DNA of 64,000 bases, taken from the NCBI GenBank assembly GCA_964036665.1, contig OZ038526.1:14074001-14138000 (forward strand), read 5' to 3'. Of the stretch, positions 36,001 through 48,450 are shown in pieces; the first letter of the stretch is position 1; every line of letters starts with the position of its first letter. The translations under genes and the position numbers were made by a program. Below the pieces are notes generated by a model. That model saw only the letters and a list, made by a program, of their open reading frames with translations. It ran no database searches and was not told the DNA's origin. Source of the stretch: Gordius sp. MW1. Its lineage: Eukaryota > Nematomorpha > Gordioida > Gordea > Gordiidae.

Positions 36001-36705
36001 ATCGCCCCCATGAAAGGTTTCGATATGAGAGGTGAATTTTGTAAAAAAAAAAATTTGATCAGTCATCAAAAATTATTAACTTAAAATCACGATCGCATAG
36101 AGCTTGTTTCACAAAAATTAGAGACACGCTTAGAAAGCGATATTGAAACAATCTAAACGCAACTCTAAAATTTTAATTTCTCTCAATCTAAAACTTCCGC
36201 TCGTGCAAAAATTCTTATCGAGATTCTAACAAGGACATAATGCTAAGAATATTTACTGACTTTTAAAGATTTTTTCAGATTCCTTTCGAAAGAATATGAA
36301 AAATAATATTTTTTTCGACCTCAAAATTTTTTCAATTTATTCGTTCAACCATATCGCCCCCGTGAAAGGTTTCGATATAAGAGGTGAATTTTGTAAAAAA
36401 AAAAAATTTGATCAGTCATCAAAAATTATTAACTTTAAATCACGATCGCATAAAGCTTGTTTCACAAAAATTAGAGACACGCTTAGAAAGCGATATTGAA
36501 ACAATCTAAACGCAACTCTAAAATTTTAATTTCTCTCAATATAAAACTTCCCCTCGTGCAAAAATTCTTATCGAGATTCTAACAAGGACATAATGCTAAG
36601 AATATTACTAACTTTTAAAGATTTTTTTAGCCTCCTTTCGAAAGAATATGAAAAATAATATTTTTTTTCGACCTCAAAATTTTTTCAATTTATTCGTTCA
36701 ACCAT

Positions 36706-36825
36706 ATCGCCCCCATGAAAGTTTTCGATATCAGAGGTGAATTCCGTAAAAAAAAATTTTTCAGTCATCAAAAATTATTAACTTTAAATCACGATCGCAT
36801 AGAGCTTGTTTTACAAAAACAATAG
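36706..36825 (+). repeat. Short unit, 120 bp
   Basis: Lacks GATCAG in the AAATTTTTCAGTCATC region and has GTTTTACAAAAAC before the join. Confidence 0.88.
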
Positions 36826-37119
36826 ATCGCCCCCATGAAAGGTTTCGATATAAGAGGTGAATTTTGTAAAAAAAAAGTTTTGATCATCAAAAATTATAAA
36901 CTTTAAATCACGATCGCATAGAGCTTGTTTCACAAAAATTAGAGACACGCTTAGAAAGCGATATTGAAACAATCTAAACGCAACTCGAAAATCGTAATTT
37001 CCCTCAATCTAAAACTTCCCCTCGTGCAAAAATTCTTATCGAGATTCTAACAAGGACATAATGCTAAGAATATTTACTGACTTTTAAAGATTTTTTCAGA
37101 TTCCTTTCGAAAGAATATG

Positions 37120-39150
37120 AAAAATAATATTTTTTTCGACATCAAAATTTTTTCAATTTATTCGTTCAACCATATCGCCCCCATGAAAGGTTTCGATATA
37201 AGAGGTGAATTTTGTAAAAAAAAAAATTTTGATCAGTCATCAAAAATTATTAACTTTAAATCACGATCGCATAGAGCTTGTTTCACAAAAATAGAGACAC
37301 GCTTAGAAAGCGATATTGAAACAATCTAAACGCAACTCGAAAATCGTAATTTTCCTCAATGTAAAACTTCCCCTCGTGCAAAAATTTTTATCGAGATTCT
37401 AACAAGGACATAATGCTGAGAATATTTACTGACTTTTAAAGATTTTTTCAGATTCCTTTCGAAAGAATATGAAAAATAATATTTTTTTCGACCTCAAAAT
37501 TTTTTCAATTTATTCGTTCAACCATATCGCCCCCATGAAAGGTTTCGATATAAGAGGTAAATTTTGTAAAAAAAAAAATTTTGATCAGTCATCAATAATT
37601 ATTAACTTTAAATAACGATCGCATAGAGCTTGTTCAAAAACTATACACACGCTTATAAAGCGATATTGAAACTATCTAAACGCAACACGAAAATCGTAAT
37701 TTCCCTCAATCTAAAACTTCCCCTCGTGCAAAAATTCTTATCGAGATTCTAACAAGGACATAATGCTAAGAATATTTACTGAATTTTAAAGATTTTTTCA
37801 GATTCCTTTCGAAACAATATGAAAAATAATATTTTTTTCGACCTCAAAATTTTTTCAATTTATTCGTTCAACCATATCGCCCCCATGAAAGGTTTCGATA
37901 TAAGAGGTGAATTTTGTAAAAAAAAAGTTTTGATCAGCAAAAATTATTAACTTTAAATCACGATCGCATAGAGCTTGTTTCACAAAAATTAGAGACACGC
38001 TTAGAAAGCGATATTGAAACAATCTAAACGCAACTCGAAAATCGTAATTTCCCTCAATCTAAAACTTCCCCTCGTGCAAAAATTCTTATCGAGATTCTAA
38101 CAAGGACATAATGCTAAGAATATTTACTGACTTTTAAAGATTTTTTCAGATTCCTTTCGAAAGAATATAAAAAATAATATTTTTTTCGACCTCAAAATTT
38201 TTTCAATTCATTCGTTCAACCATATCGCCCCCAGGAAAGTTTTCGATATAAGAGGTGAATTTTGTAAAAAAAAAAAATTTGATCTCTCGTCAAAAATTAT
38301 TAACTTTAAATCACGATCGCATAGAACTTGTTTCACAAAAATTAGAGACACGCTTAGAAAGCGATATTGAAACAATCTAAACGCAAATCGAAAATCGTAA
38401 TTTCCCTCAATCTAAAACTTCCCCTCGTGCAAAAATTCTTATCGAGATTCTAACAAGGACATAATGCTAAGAATATTTATTGACTTTTAAAGATTTTTTT
38501 AGATTCCTTTCGAAAGAATTTGAAAAATAATATTTTTTTCGACCTCAAAATTTTTCAATTTATTCGTTCAACCATATCGCCCCCATGAAAGTTTTCGATA
38601 TCAGAGGTGAATTCCGTAAAAAAAAATTTTTGATCAGTCATCAAAAATTATTAACTTTAAATCACGATCGCATAGAGCTTGTTTCACAAAAACAATAGAT
38701 CGCCCCCATGAAAGGTTTCGATATAAGAGGTGAATTTTGTAAAAAAAAAATTTTGATCAGTCATCAAAAATTATTAACTTTAAATCACGATCGCATAGAG
38801 CTTGTTTCACAAAAATTAGAGACACGCTTAGAAAGCGATATTGAAACAATCTAAACGCAACTCGAAAATCGTAATTTACCTCAATCTAAAACTTCCCCTC
38901 GTGCAAAAATTCTTATCGAGATTCTAACAAGGACATAATGCTAAGAATATTTACTGACTTTTAAAGATTTTTTCAGATTCCTTTCGAAAGAATATGAAAA
39001 ATAATATTTTTTTCGACCTCAAAAGTTTTTCAATTCATTCGTTCAACCATATCGCCCCCATGAAAGTTTTCGATATAAGAGGTGAATTTTGTAAAAAAAA
39101 AAATTTGATCTGTCGTCAAAAATTATTAACTTTAAATCACGATCGCATAG
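37120..39150 (+). repeat. 2.0-kb segment, first of three copies
   Basis: Recurs at 39694-41735 (offset about 2,575-2,578 bp) and 44282-46320. Marks: CGTAATTTTCCTCAATG, TTTTTATCGAG, TACTGAATTTTAAAG with TCGAAACAATATG, AAAAGTTTTGATCAGCAAAAA, AATATAAAAAATAATA, CCCCCAGGAAAG and GATCTCTCGTC, in that order. This copy alone has ATGCTGAG at 37.41 kb and a damaged GCTTGTTCAAAAAC at 37.63 kb. Confidence 0.85.
38576..38698 (+). repeat. 123-bp short unit
   Basis: A-type host; part of the repeated 2.0-kb segment (partners 41154 and 45742). Confidence 0.9.
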
Positions 39151-39345
39151 AGTTTGTTTCACAAAAACTATACACACGCTTATAAAGCGATATTGAAACT
39201 ATCTAAACGCAACACGAAAATCGTAATTTCCCTCAATCTAAAACTTCCCCTCGTGCAAAAATTCTTATCGAGATTCTAACAAGGACATAATGCTAAGAAT
39301 ATTTACTGACTTTTAAAGATTTTTTCAGATTCCTTTCGAAAGAAT
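38994..39345 (+). repeat. Reference monomer, subfamily C, plus-block form
   Basis: The plus-block relative of C: CAAAAGTTTTTCAATTCATTCG, split here by its landmarks as AAAAGTTTTTC and TTCATTCG, then GTTTTCGATATAAG, GAATTTTG and GATCTGTCGTC. The second half carries linked changes AAAACTATACACACG, CGCTTATAAAGCG, GAAACTATC and CGCAACACG. The same set recurs near 40.2, 43.6-43.8, 44.8 and 46.3 kb, which makes it a good tracer for local duplications. Confidence 0.78.
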
Positions 39346-39364
39346 ATGAAAAATAATATTTTTT

Positions 39365-39385
39365 TCGACCTCAATCAATTTATTC
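39365..39385 (+). other. Small deletion scar (GACCTCAATCAATTT)
   Basis: AAATTTTTT is lost between GACCTCAA and TCAATTTATTCG. The same scar at about 43959 supports the 4,588-bp duplication. Confidence 0.85.
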
Positions 39386-39693
39386 GTTCAACCATATCGC
39401 CCCCATGAAAGGTTTCGATATAAGAGGTGAATTTTGTAAAAAAAAAATTTTGATCAGTCATCAAAAATTATTAACTTTAAATAACGATCGCATAGAGCTT
39501 GTTTCACAAAAATTAGAGACACGCTTAGAAAGCGATATTGAAACAATCTAAACGCAACTCGAAAATCGTAATTTCCCTCAATCTAAAACTTCCCCTCGTG
39601 CAAAAATTCTTATCGAGATTCTAACAAGGACATAATGCTAAGAATATTTACTGACTTTTAAAGATTTTTTCAGATTCCTTTCGAAAGAATATG

Positions 39694-41735
39694 AAAAATA
39701 ATATTTTTTTCGACCTCAAAATTTTTTCAATTTATTCGTTCAACCATATCGCCCCCATGAAAGGTTTCGATATAAGAGGTGAATTTTGTAAAAAAAAAAA
39801 TTTTGATCAGTCATCAAAAATTATTAACTTTAAATCACGATCGCATAGAGCTTGTTTCACAAAAATTAGAGACACGCTTAGAAAGCGATATTGAAACAAT
39901 CTAAACGCAACTCGAAAATCGTAATTTTCCTCAATGTAAAACTTCCCCTCGTGCAAAAATTTTTATCGAGATTCTAACAAGGACATAATGCTAAGAATAT
40001 TTACTGACTTTTAAAGATTTTTTCAGATTCCTTTCGAAAGAATATGAAAAATAATATTTTTTTCGACCTCAAAATTTTTTCAATTTATTCGTTTAACCAT
40101 ATCGCCCCCATGAAAGGTTTCGATATAAGAGGTGAATTTTGTAAAAAAAAAAATTTTGATCAGTCATCAAAAATTATTAACTTTAAATAACGATCGCATA
40201 GAGCTTGTTTCACAAAAACTATACACACGCTTATAAAGCGATATTGAAACTATCTAAACGCAACACGAAAATCGTAATTTCCCTCAATCTAAAACTTCCC
40301 CTCGTGCAAAAATTCTTATCGAGATTCTAACAAGGACATAATGCTAAGAATATTTACTGAATTTTAAAGATTTTTTCAGATTCCTTTCGAAACAATATGA
40401 AAAATAATATTTTTTTCGACCTCAAAATTTTTTCAATTTATTCGTTCAACCATATCGCCCCCATGAAAGGTTTCGATATAAGAGGTGAATTTTGTAAAAA
40501 AAAAGTTTTGATCAGCAAAAATTATTAACTTTAAATCACGATCGCATAGAGCTTGTTTCACAAAAATTAGAGACACGCTTAGAAAGCGATATTGAAACAA
40601 TCTAAACGCAACTCGAAAATCGTAATTTCCCTCAATCTAAAACTTCCCCTCGTGCAAAAATTCTTATCGAGATTCTAACAAGGACATAATGCTAAGAATA
40701 TTTACTGACTTTTAAAGATTTTTTCAGATTCCTTTCGAAAGAATATAAAAAATAATATTTTTTTCGACCTCAAATTTTTTTTAATTCATTCGTTCAACCA
40801 TATCGCCCCCAGGAAAGTTTTCGATATAAGAGGTGAATTTTGTAAAAAAAAAAAATTTGATCTCTCGTCAAAAATTATTAACTTTAAATCACGATCGCAT
40901 AGAGCTTGTTTCACAAAAATTAGAGACACGCTTAGAAAGCGATATTGAAACAATCTAAACGCAAATCGAAAATCGTAATTTCCCTCAATCTAAAACTTCC
41001 CCTCGTGCAAAAATTCTTATCGAGATTCTAACAAGGACATAATGCTAAGAATATTTATTGACTTTTAAAGATTTTTTTAGATTCCTTTCGAAAGAATTTG
41101 AAAAATAATATTTTTTTCGACCTCAAAATTTTTCAATTTATTCGTTCAACCATATCGCCCCCATGAAAATTTTCGATATCAGAGGTGAATTCCGTAAAAA
41201 AAAATTTTTGATCAGTCATCAAAAATTATTAACTTTAAATCACGATCGCATAGAGCTTGTTTCACAAAAACAATAGATCGCCCCCATGAAAGGTTTCGAT
41301 ATAAGAGGTGAATTTTGTAAAAAAAAAATTTTGATCAGTCATCAAAAATTATTAACTTTAAATCACGATCGCATAGAGCTTGTTTCACAAAAATTAGAGA
41401 CACGCTTAGAAAGCGATATTGAAACAATCTAAACGCAACTCGAAAATCGTAATTTCCCTCAATCTAAAACTTCCCCTCGTGCAAAAATTCTTATCGAGAT
41501 TCTAACAAGGACATAATGCTAAGAATATTTACTGACTTTTAAAGATTTTTTCAGATTCCTTTCGAAAGAATATGAAAAATAATATTTTTTTCGACCTCAA
41601 AAGTTTTTCAATTCATTCGTTCAACCATATCGCCCCCATGAAAGTTTTCGATATAAGAGGTGAATTTTGTAAAAAAAAAATTTGATCTGTCGTCAAAAAT
41701 TATTAACTTTAAATCACGATCGCATAGAGCTTGTT
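39694..41735 (+). repeat. 2.0-kb segment, second copy
   Basis: Same order of marks as 37120-39150. It shares CAAATTTTTTTTAATTC and CATGAAAATTTTCG with the third copy but not with the first, so the second and third copies are closest relatives. Confidence 0.86.
41154..41276 (+). repeat. 123-bp short unit
   Basis: Host has CATGAAAATTTTCG, shared only with 45742. Confidence 0.9.
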
Positions 41736-41750
41736 TCACAAAAACAATAG
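41629..41750 (+). repeat. Short unit, C-type host
   Basis: Host is C (GATCTGTCGTC). The standard join follows, so a C unit has been recombined onto the old junction. The next part has GATATTAGAG. Confidence 0.88.
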
Positions 41751-42009
41751 ATCGCCCCCATGAAAGGTTTCGATATTAGAGGTGAATTTTGTAAAAAAAA
41801 AAAATTTGATCAGTCATCAAAAATTATTAATTTAAAATCACGATCGCATAGAGCTTGTTTCACTAAAATTAGAGACACGCTTAGAAAGCGATATTGAAAC
41901 AATCTAAACGCAACTCGAAAATCGTAATTTCCCTCAATCTAAAACTTCCCCTCGTGCAAAAATTCTTATCGAGATTCTAACAAGGACATAATGCTAAGAA
42001 TATTTACTG

Positions 42010-43420
42010 ACTTTTAAAGATTTTTTCATATTTCTTTCGAAAGAATATGAAAAATAATATTTTTTTCGACCTCAAAATTTTTTCAATTTATTCGTTCAAC
42101 CATATCGCCCCCATGAAAGTTTTCGATATCAGAGGTGAATTCCGTAAAAAAAATTTTTTTGATCAGTCATCAAAAATTATTAACTTAAAATCACGATCGC
42201 ATAGAGCTTGTTTCACAAAAATTAGAGACACGCTTAGAAAGCGATATTGAAACAATCTAAACGCAACTCTAAAATTTTAATTTCTCTCAATCTAAAACTT
42301 CCCCTCGTGCAAAAATTCTTATCGAGATTCTAACAAGGACATAATGCTAAGAATATTTACTGACTTTTAAATACTTTTTCAGATTCCTTTCGAAAGAATA
42401 TGAAAAATAATATTTTTTTCGACCTCAAAATTTTTTCAATTTATTCGTTCAACCATATCGCCCCCATGAAAGGTTTCGATCTAAGAGGTGAATTTTGTAA
42501 AAAAAAAAATTTTGATCAGTCATCAAAAATTATTAACTTTAAATCACGATCGCATAAAGCTTGTTTCACAAAAACTAGAGACACGCTTAGAAAGCGATAT
42601 TGAAACAATCTAAACGCAACTCGAAAATCTTAATTTCCCTCAATCTAAAACTTCCCCTCGTGCAAAAATTCTTATCGAGATTTTAACAAGGACATAATGC
42701 TAAGAATATTTACTGACTTTTAAAGATTTTTTCAGATTCCTTTCGAAAGAATATGAAAAATAATATTTTTTTCGACCTCAAAATTTTTTCAATTTATTCG
42801 TTCAACCATATCGCCCCCATGAAAGTTTTCGATATTAGAGGTGAATTCCGTAAAAAAAATTTTTTTGATCAGTCATCAAAAATTATTAACTTTAAATCAC
42901 GATAGCATAGAGCTTGTTTCACAAAAATTAGAGACACGCTTAGAAAGCGATATTGAAACAATCTAAACGCAACTCGAAAATCTTAATTTCCCTCAATCTA
43001 AAACTTCCCCTCGTGCAAAAATTCTTATCGAGATTCTAACAAGGACATAATGCTAAGAATATTTACTGACTTTTAAAGATTTTTTCAGATTCCTTTCGAA
43101 AGAATATGAAAAATAATATTTTTTTCGACCTCAAAATTTTTTCAATTTATTCGTTCAACCATATCGCCCCCATGAAAGTTTTCGATATCAGAGGTGAATT
43201 CCGTAAAAAAAAAATTTTGATCAGTCATCAAAAATTATTAACTTTAAATCACGATCGCATAGAGCTTGTTTCACAAAAACAATAGATCGCCCCCATGAAA
43301 GGTTTCGATATTAGAGGTGAATTTTGTAAAAAAAAAAAATTTGATCAGTCATCAAAAATTATTAATTTAAAATCACGATCGCATAGAGCTTGTTTCACTA
43401 AAATTAGAGACACGCTTAGA
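42010..43420 (+). repeat. A-B segment, first copy
   Basis: Matches 52560-54660: TTTTTTCATATTTCTTTCG, then an A unit, a B unit with GATCTAAGAG, an A unit with GATATTAGAG and GATAGCATAG, an A unit, then a 123-bp short unit followed by TTAATTTAAAATC. The offset is 10,549 bp at the start and about 11,255 bp at the end. Confidence 0.82.
43163..43285 (+). repeat. 123-bp short unit
   Basis: A-type host; following unit has GATATTAGAG and TTAATTTAAAATC, as after 41750. Confidence 0.9.
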
Positions 43421-43577
43421 AAGCGATATTGAAACAATCTAAACGCAACTCGAAAATCGTAATTTCCCTCAATCTAAAACTTCCCCTCGTGCAAAAATTC
43501 TTATCGAGATTCTAACAAGGACATAATGCTAAGAATATTTACTGACTTTTAAAGATTTTTTCAGATTCCTTTCGAAA

Positions 43578-46328
43578 GAATATGAAAAATAATATTTTTT
43601 TCGACCTCAAAAGTTTTTCAATTCATTCGTTCAACCATATCGCCCCCATGAAAGTTTTCGATATAAGAGGTGAATTTTGTAAAAAAAAAAATTTGATCTG
43701 TCGTCAAAAATTATTAACTTTAAATCACGATCGCATAGAGCTTGTTTCACAAAAACTATACACACGCTTATAAAGCGATATTGAAACTATCTAAACGCAA
43801 CACGAAAATCGTAATTTCCCTCAATCTAAAACTTCCCCTCGTGCAAAAATTCTTATCGAGATTCTAACAAGGACATAATGCTAAGAATATTTACTGACTT
43901 TTAAAGATTTTTTCAGATTCCTTTCGAAAGAATATGAAAAATAATATTTTTTTCGACCTCAATCAATTTATTCGTTCAACCATATCGCCCCCATGAAAGG
44001 TTTCGATATAAGAGGTGAATTTTGTAAAAAAAAAATTTTGATCAGTCATCAAAAATTATTAACTTTAAATAACGATCGCATAGAGCTTGTTTCACAAAAA
44101 TTAGAGACACGCTTAGAAAGCGATATTGAAACAATCTAAACGCAACTCGAAAATCGTAATTTCCCTCAATCTAAAACTTCCCCTCGTGCAAAAATTCTTA
44201 TCGAGATTCTAACAAGGACATAATGCTAAGAATATTTACTGACTTTTAAAGATTTTTTCAGATTCCTTTCGAAAGAATATGAAAAATAATATTTTTTTCG
44301 ACCTCAAAATTTTTTCAATTTATTCGTTCAACCATATCGCCCCCATGAAAGGTTTCGATATAAGAGGTGAATTTTGTAAAAAAAAAAATTTTGATCAGTC
44401 ATCAAAAATTATTAACTTTAAATCACGATCGCATAGAGCTTGTTTCACAAAAATTAGAGACACGCTTAGAAAGCGATATTGAAACAATCTAAACGCAACT
44501 CGAAAATCGTAATTTTCCTCAATGTAAAACTTCCCCTCGTGCAAAAATTTTTATCGAGATTCTAACAAGGACATAATGCTAAGAATATTTACTGACTTTT
44601 AAAGATTTTTTCAGATTCCTTTCGAAAGAATATGAAAAATAATATTTTTTTCGACCTCAAAATTTTTTCAATTTATTCGTTTAACCATATCGCCCCCATG
44701 AAAGGTTTCGATATAAGAGGTGAATTTTGTAAAAAAAAAAATTTTGATCAGTCATCAAAAATTATTAACTTTAAATAACGATCGCATAGAGCTTGTTTCA
44801 CAAAAACTATACACACGCTTATAAAGCGATATTGAAACTATCTAAACGCAACACGAAAATCGTAATTTCCCTCAATCTAAAACTTCCCCTCGTGCAAAAA
44901 TTCTTATCGAGATTCTAACAAGGACATAATGCTAAGAATATTTACTGAATTTTAAAGATTTTTTCAGATTCCTTTCGAAACAATATGAAAAATAATATTT
45001 TTTTCGACCTCAAAATTTTTTCAATTTATTCGTTCAACCATATCGCCCCCATGAAAGGTTTCGATATAAGAGGTGAATTTTGTAAAAAAAAAGTTTTGAT
45101 CAGCAAAAATTATTAACTTTAAATCACGATCGCATAGAGCTTGTTTCACAAAAATTAGAGACACGCTTAGAAAGCGATATTGAAACAATCTAAACGCAAC
45201 TCGAAAATCGTAATTTCCCTCAATCTAAAACTTCCCCTCGTGCAAAAATTCTTATCGAGATTCTAACAAGGACATAATGCTAAGAATATTTACTGACTTT
45301 TAAAGATTTTTTCAGATTCCTTTCGAAAGAATATAAAAAATAATATTTTTTTCGACCTCAAATTTTTTTTAATTCATTCGTTCAACCATATCGCCCCCAG
45401 GAAAGTTTTCGATATAAGAGGTGAATTTTGTAAAAAAAAAAAATTTGATCTCTCGTCAAAAATTATTAACTTTAAATCACGATCGCATAGAGCTTGTTTC
45501 ACAAAAATTAGAGACACGCTTAGAAAGCGATATTGAAACAATCTAAACGCAAATCGAAAATCGTAATTTCCCTCAATCTAAAACTTCCCCTCGTGCAAAA
45601 ATTCTTATCGAGATTCTAACAAGGACATAATGCTAAGAATATTTATTGACTTTTAAAGATTTTTTTAGATTCCTTTCGAAAGAATTTGAAAAATAATATT
45701 TTTTTCGACCTCAAAATTTTTCAATTTATTCGTTCAACCATATCGCCCCCATGAAAATTTTCGATATCAGAGGTGAATTCCGTAAAAAAAAATTTTTGAT
45801 CAGTCATCAAAAATTATTAACTTTAAATCACGATCGCATAGAGCTTGTTTCACAAAAACAATAGATCGCCCCCATGAAAGGTTTCGATATAAGAGGTGAA
45901 TTTTGTAAAAAAAAAAATTTGATCAGTCATCAAAAATTATTAACTTTAAATCACGATCGCATAGAGCTTGTTTCACAAAAATTAGAGACACGCTTAGAAA
46001 GCGATATTGAAACAATCTAAACGCAACTCGAAAATCGTAATTTCCCTCAATCTAAAACTTCCCCTCGTGCAAAAATTCTTATCGAGATTCTAACAAGGAC
46101 ATAATGCTAAGAATATTTACTGACTTTTAAAGATTTTTTCAGATTCCTTTCGAAAGAATATGAAAAATAATATTTTTTTCGACCTCAAAAGTTTTTCAAT
46201 TCATTCGTTCAACCATATCGCCCCCATGAAAGTTTTCGATATAAGAGGTGAATTTTGTAAAAAAAAAATTTGATCTGTCGTCAAAAATTATTAACTTTAA
46301 ATCACGATCGCATAGAGCTTGTTTCACA
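43578..46328 (+). repeat. 4,588-bp offset repeat, right copy
   Basis: Copy of 38990-41740. Differences seen by eye are very few, for example A-run length near 45.91 kb. The copies separate after the GATCTGTCGTC unit, where the left goes into a 123-bp short unit (41.75 kb) and the right continues as AAAACTATACAC. Confidence 0.88.
45742..45864 (+). repeat. 123-bp short unit
   Basis: Partner of 41154 at an offset of 4,588 bp. Confidence 0.9.
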
Positions 46329-46862
46329 AAAACTATACACACGCTTATAAAGCGATATTGAAACTATCTAAACGCAACACGAAAATCGTAATTTCCCTCA
46401 ATCTAAAACTTCCCCTCGTGCAAAAATTCTTATCGAGATTCTAACAAGGACATAATGCTAAGAATATTTACTGACTTTTAAAGATTTTTTCAGATTCCTT
46501 TCGAAAGAATATGAAAAATAATATTTTTTTCGACCTCAAAATTTTTTCAATTTATTCGTTCAACCATATCGCCCCCATGAAAGGTTTCGATATAAGAGGT
46601 GAATTTTGTAAAAAAAAAATTTTGATCAGTCATCAAAAATTATTAACTTTAAATAACGATCGCATAGAGCTTGTTTCACAAAAATTAGAGACACGCTTAG
46701 AAAGCGATACTGAAACAATCTAAACGCAACTCGAAAATCGTAATTTCCCTCAATCTAAAACTTCCCCTCGTGCAAAAATTCTTATCGAGATTCTAACAAG
46801 GACATAATGCTAAGAATATTTACTGACTTTTAAAGATTTTTTCAGATTCCTTTCGAAAGAAT

Positions 46863-47568
46863 ATGAAAAATAATATTTTTTTCGACCTCAAAATTTTTTC
46901 AATTTATTCGTTCAACCATATCGCCCCCATGAAAGGTTTCGATATAAGAGGTGAATTTTGTAAAAAAATATTTTTTGATCAGTCATCAAAAATTATTAAC
47001 TTTAAATCACGATCGCATAAAGCTTGTTTCACAAAAACTAGAGACACGCTTAGAAAGCGATATTGAAACAATCTAAACGCAACTCGAAAATCTTAATTTC
47101 CCTCAATCTAAAACTTCCCCTCGTGCAAAAATTCTTATCGAGATTCTAACAAGGACATAATGCTAAGAATATTTACTGACTTTTAAAGATTTTTTCAAAT
47201 TTCTTTCGAAAGAATATGAAAAATAATATTTTTTTCGACCTCAAAATTTTTTCAATTTATTCGTTCAACCATATCGCCCCCATGAAAGTTTTCGATATCA
47301 GAGGTGAATTCCGTAAAAATTTTTTTTTTGATCAGTCATCAAAAGTTATTAACTTAAAATCACGATCGCATAGAGCTTGTTTCACAAAAATTAGAGACAC
47401 GCTTAGAAAGCGATATTGAAACAATCTAAACGCAACTCTAAAATTTTAATTTCTCTCAATCTAAAACTTCCCCTCGTGCAAAAATTCTTATCGAGATTCT
47501 AACAAGGACCTAATGCTAAGAATATTTACTGACTTTTAAATATTTTTTCAGATTCCTTTCGAAAGAAT
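46863..47568 (+). repeat. 706-bp dimer near 47 kb, first unit
   Basis: B unit with an altered A/T tract (TAAAAAAATATTTTTTGATC) followed by an A unit with GTAAAAATTTTTTTTTGATC. The B unit recurs at an offset of 706 bp. Confidence 0.82.
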
Positions 47569-48270
47569 ATGAAAAATAATATTTTTTTCGACCTCAAAAT
47601 TTTTTCAATTTATTCGTTCAACCATATCGCCCCCATGAAAGGTTTCGATATAAGAGGTGAATTTTGTAAAAAAATATTTTTTGATCAGTCATCAAAAATT
47701 ATTAACTTTAAATCACGATCGCATAAAGCTTGTTTCACAAAAACTAGAGACACGCTTAGAAAGCGATATTGAAACAATCTAAACGCAACTCGAAAATCTT
47801 AATTTCCCTCAATCTAAAACTTCCCCTCGTGCAAAAATTCTTATCGAGATTCTAACAAGGACATAATGCTAAGAATATTTACTGACTTTTAAAGATTTTT
47901 TCAGATTCCTTTCGAAAGAATATGAAAAATAATATTTTTTTCGACCTCAAAATTTTTTCAATTTATTCGTTCAACCATATCGCCCCCATGAAAGTTTTCG
48001 ATATTAGAGGTGAATTCCGTAAAAAAAAATTTTTTGATCAGTCATCAAAAATTATTAACTTTAAATCACGATAGCATAGAGCTTGTTTCACAAAAATTAG
48101 AGACACGCTTAGAAAGCGATATTGAAACAATCTAAACGCAACTCTAAAATTTTAATTTCTCTCAATCTAAAACTTCCCCTCGTGCAAAAATTCTTATCGA
48201 GATTCTAACAAGGAATGCTAAGAATATTTACTGACTTTTAAAGATTTTTTCAGATTCCTTTCGAAAGAAT
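47569..48270 (+). repeat. 706-bp dimer near 47 kb, second unit
   Basis: Repeat of the dimer at 46863; 4 bp shorter because CATA is lost in AACAAGGAATGCTAAG at about 48.21 kb. Its A unit is of the GATATTAGAG kind, so the second halves are not identical. Confidence 0.78.
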
Positions 48271-48327
48271 ATGAAAAATAATATTTTTTTCGACCTCAAA
48301 ATTTTTTCAATTTATTCGTTCAACCAT

Positions 48328-48450
48328 ATCGCCCCCATGAAAGTTTTCGATATCAGAGGTGAATTCCGTAAAAAAAAAATTTTGATCAGTCATCAAAAAT
48401 TATTAACTTTAAATCACGATCGCATAGAGCTTATTTCACAAAAACAATAG
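48328..48450 (+). repeat. 123-bp short unit
   Basis: Host has GCTTATTTCAC; corresponds to 613 and 55588. Confidence 0.9.

Larger units (their letters stand above)
33679..36620 (+). repeat. Right arm of large inverted duplication
   Basis: Mirror image of 30720-33678. Symmetry is lost near 36.6 kb, where the right side has TTTTTTTAGCCTCCTTTCG and an A-type unit while the mirrored left side has ATTTTTCAGATTCC and a B-type unit. Changes private to one arm exist (CTGATAAAATC at 32.25 kb; TCACAATAAC at 34.94 kb), so the arms have diverged slightly since they formed. Confidence 0.86.
38990..41740 (+). repeat. 4,588-bp offset repeat, left copy
   Basis: About 2.75 kb that returns at 43578-46328 with a constant offset of 4,588 bp, close to 13 monomers. 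Shared marks include the small loss GACCTCAATCAATTT (39.37 and 43.96 kb) and AAATTTTTATCGAG (39.96 and 44.55 kb). Confidence 0.88.
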
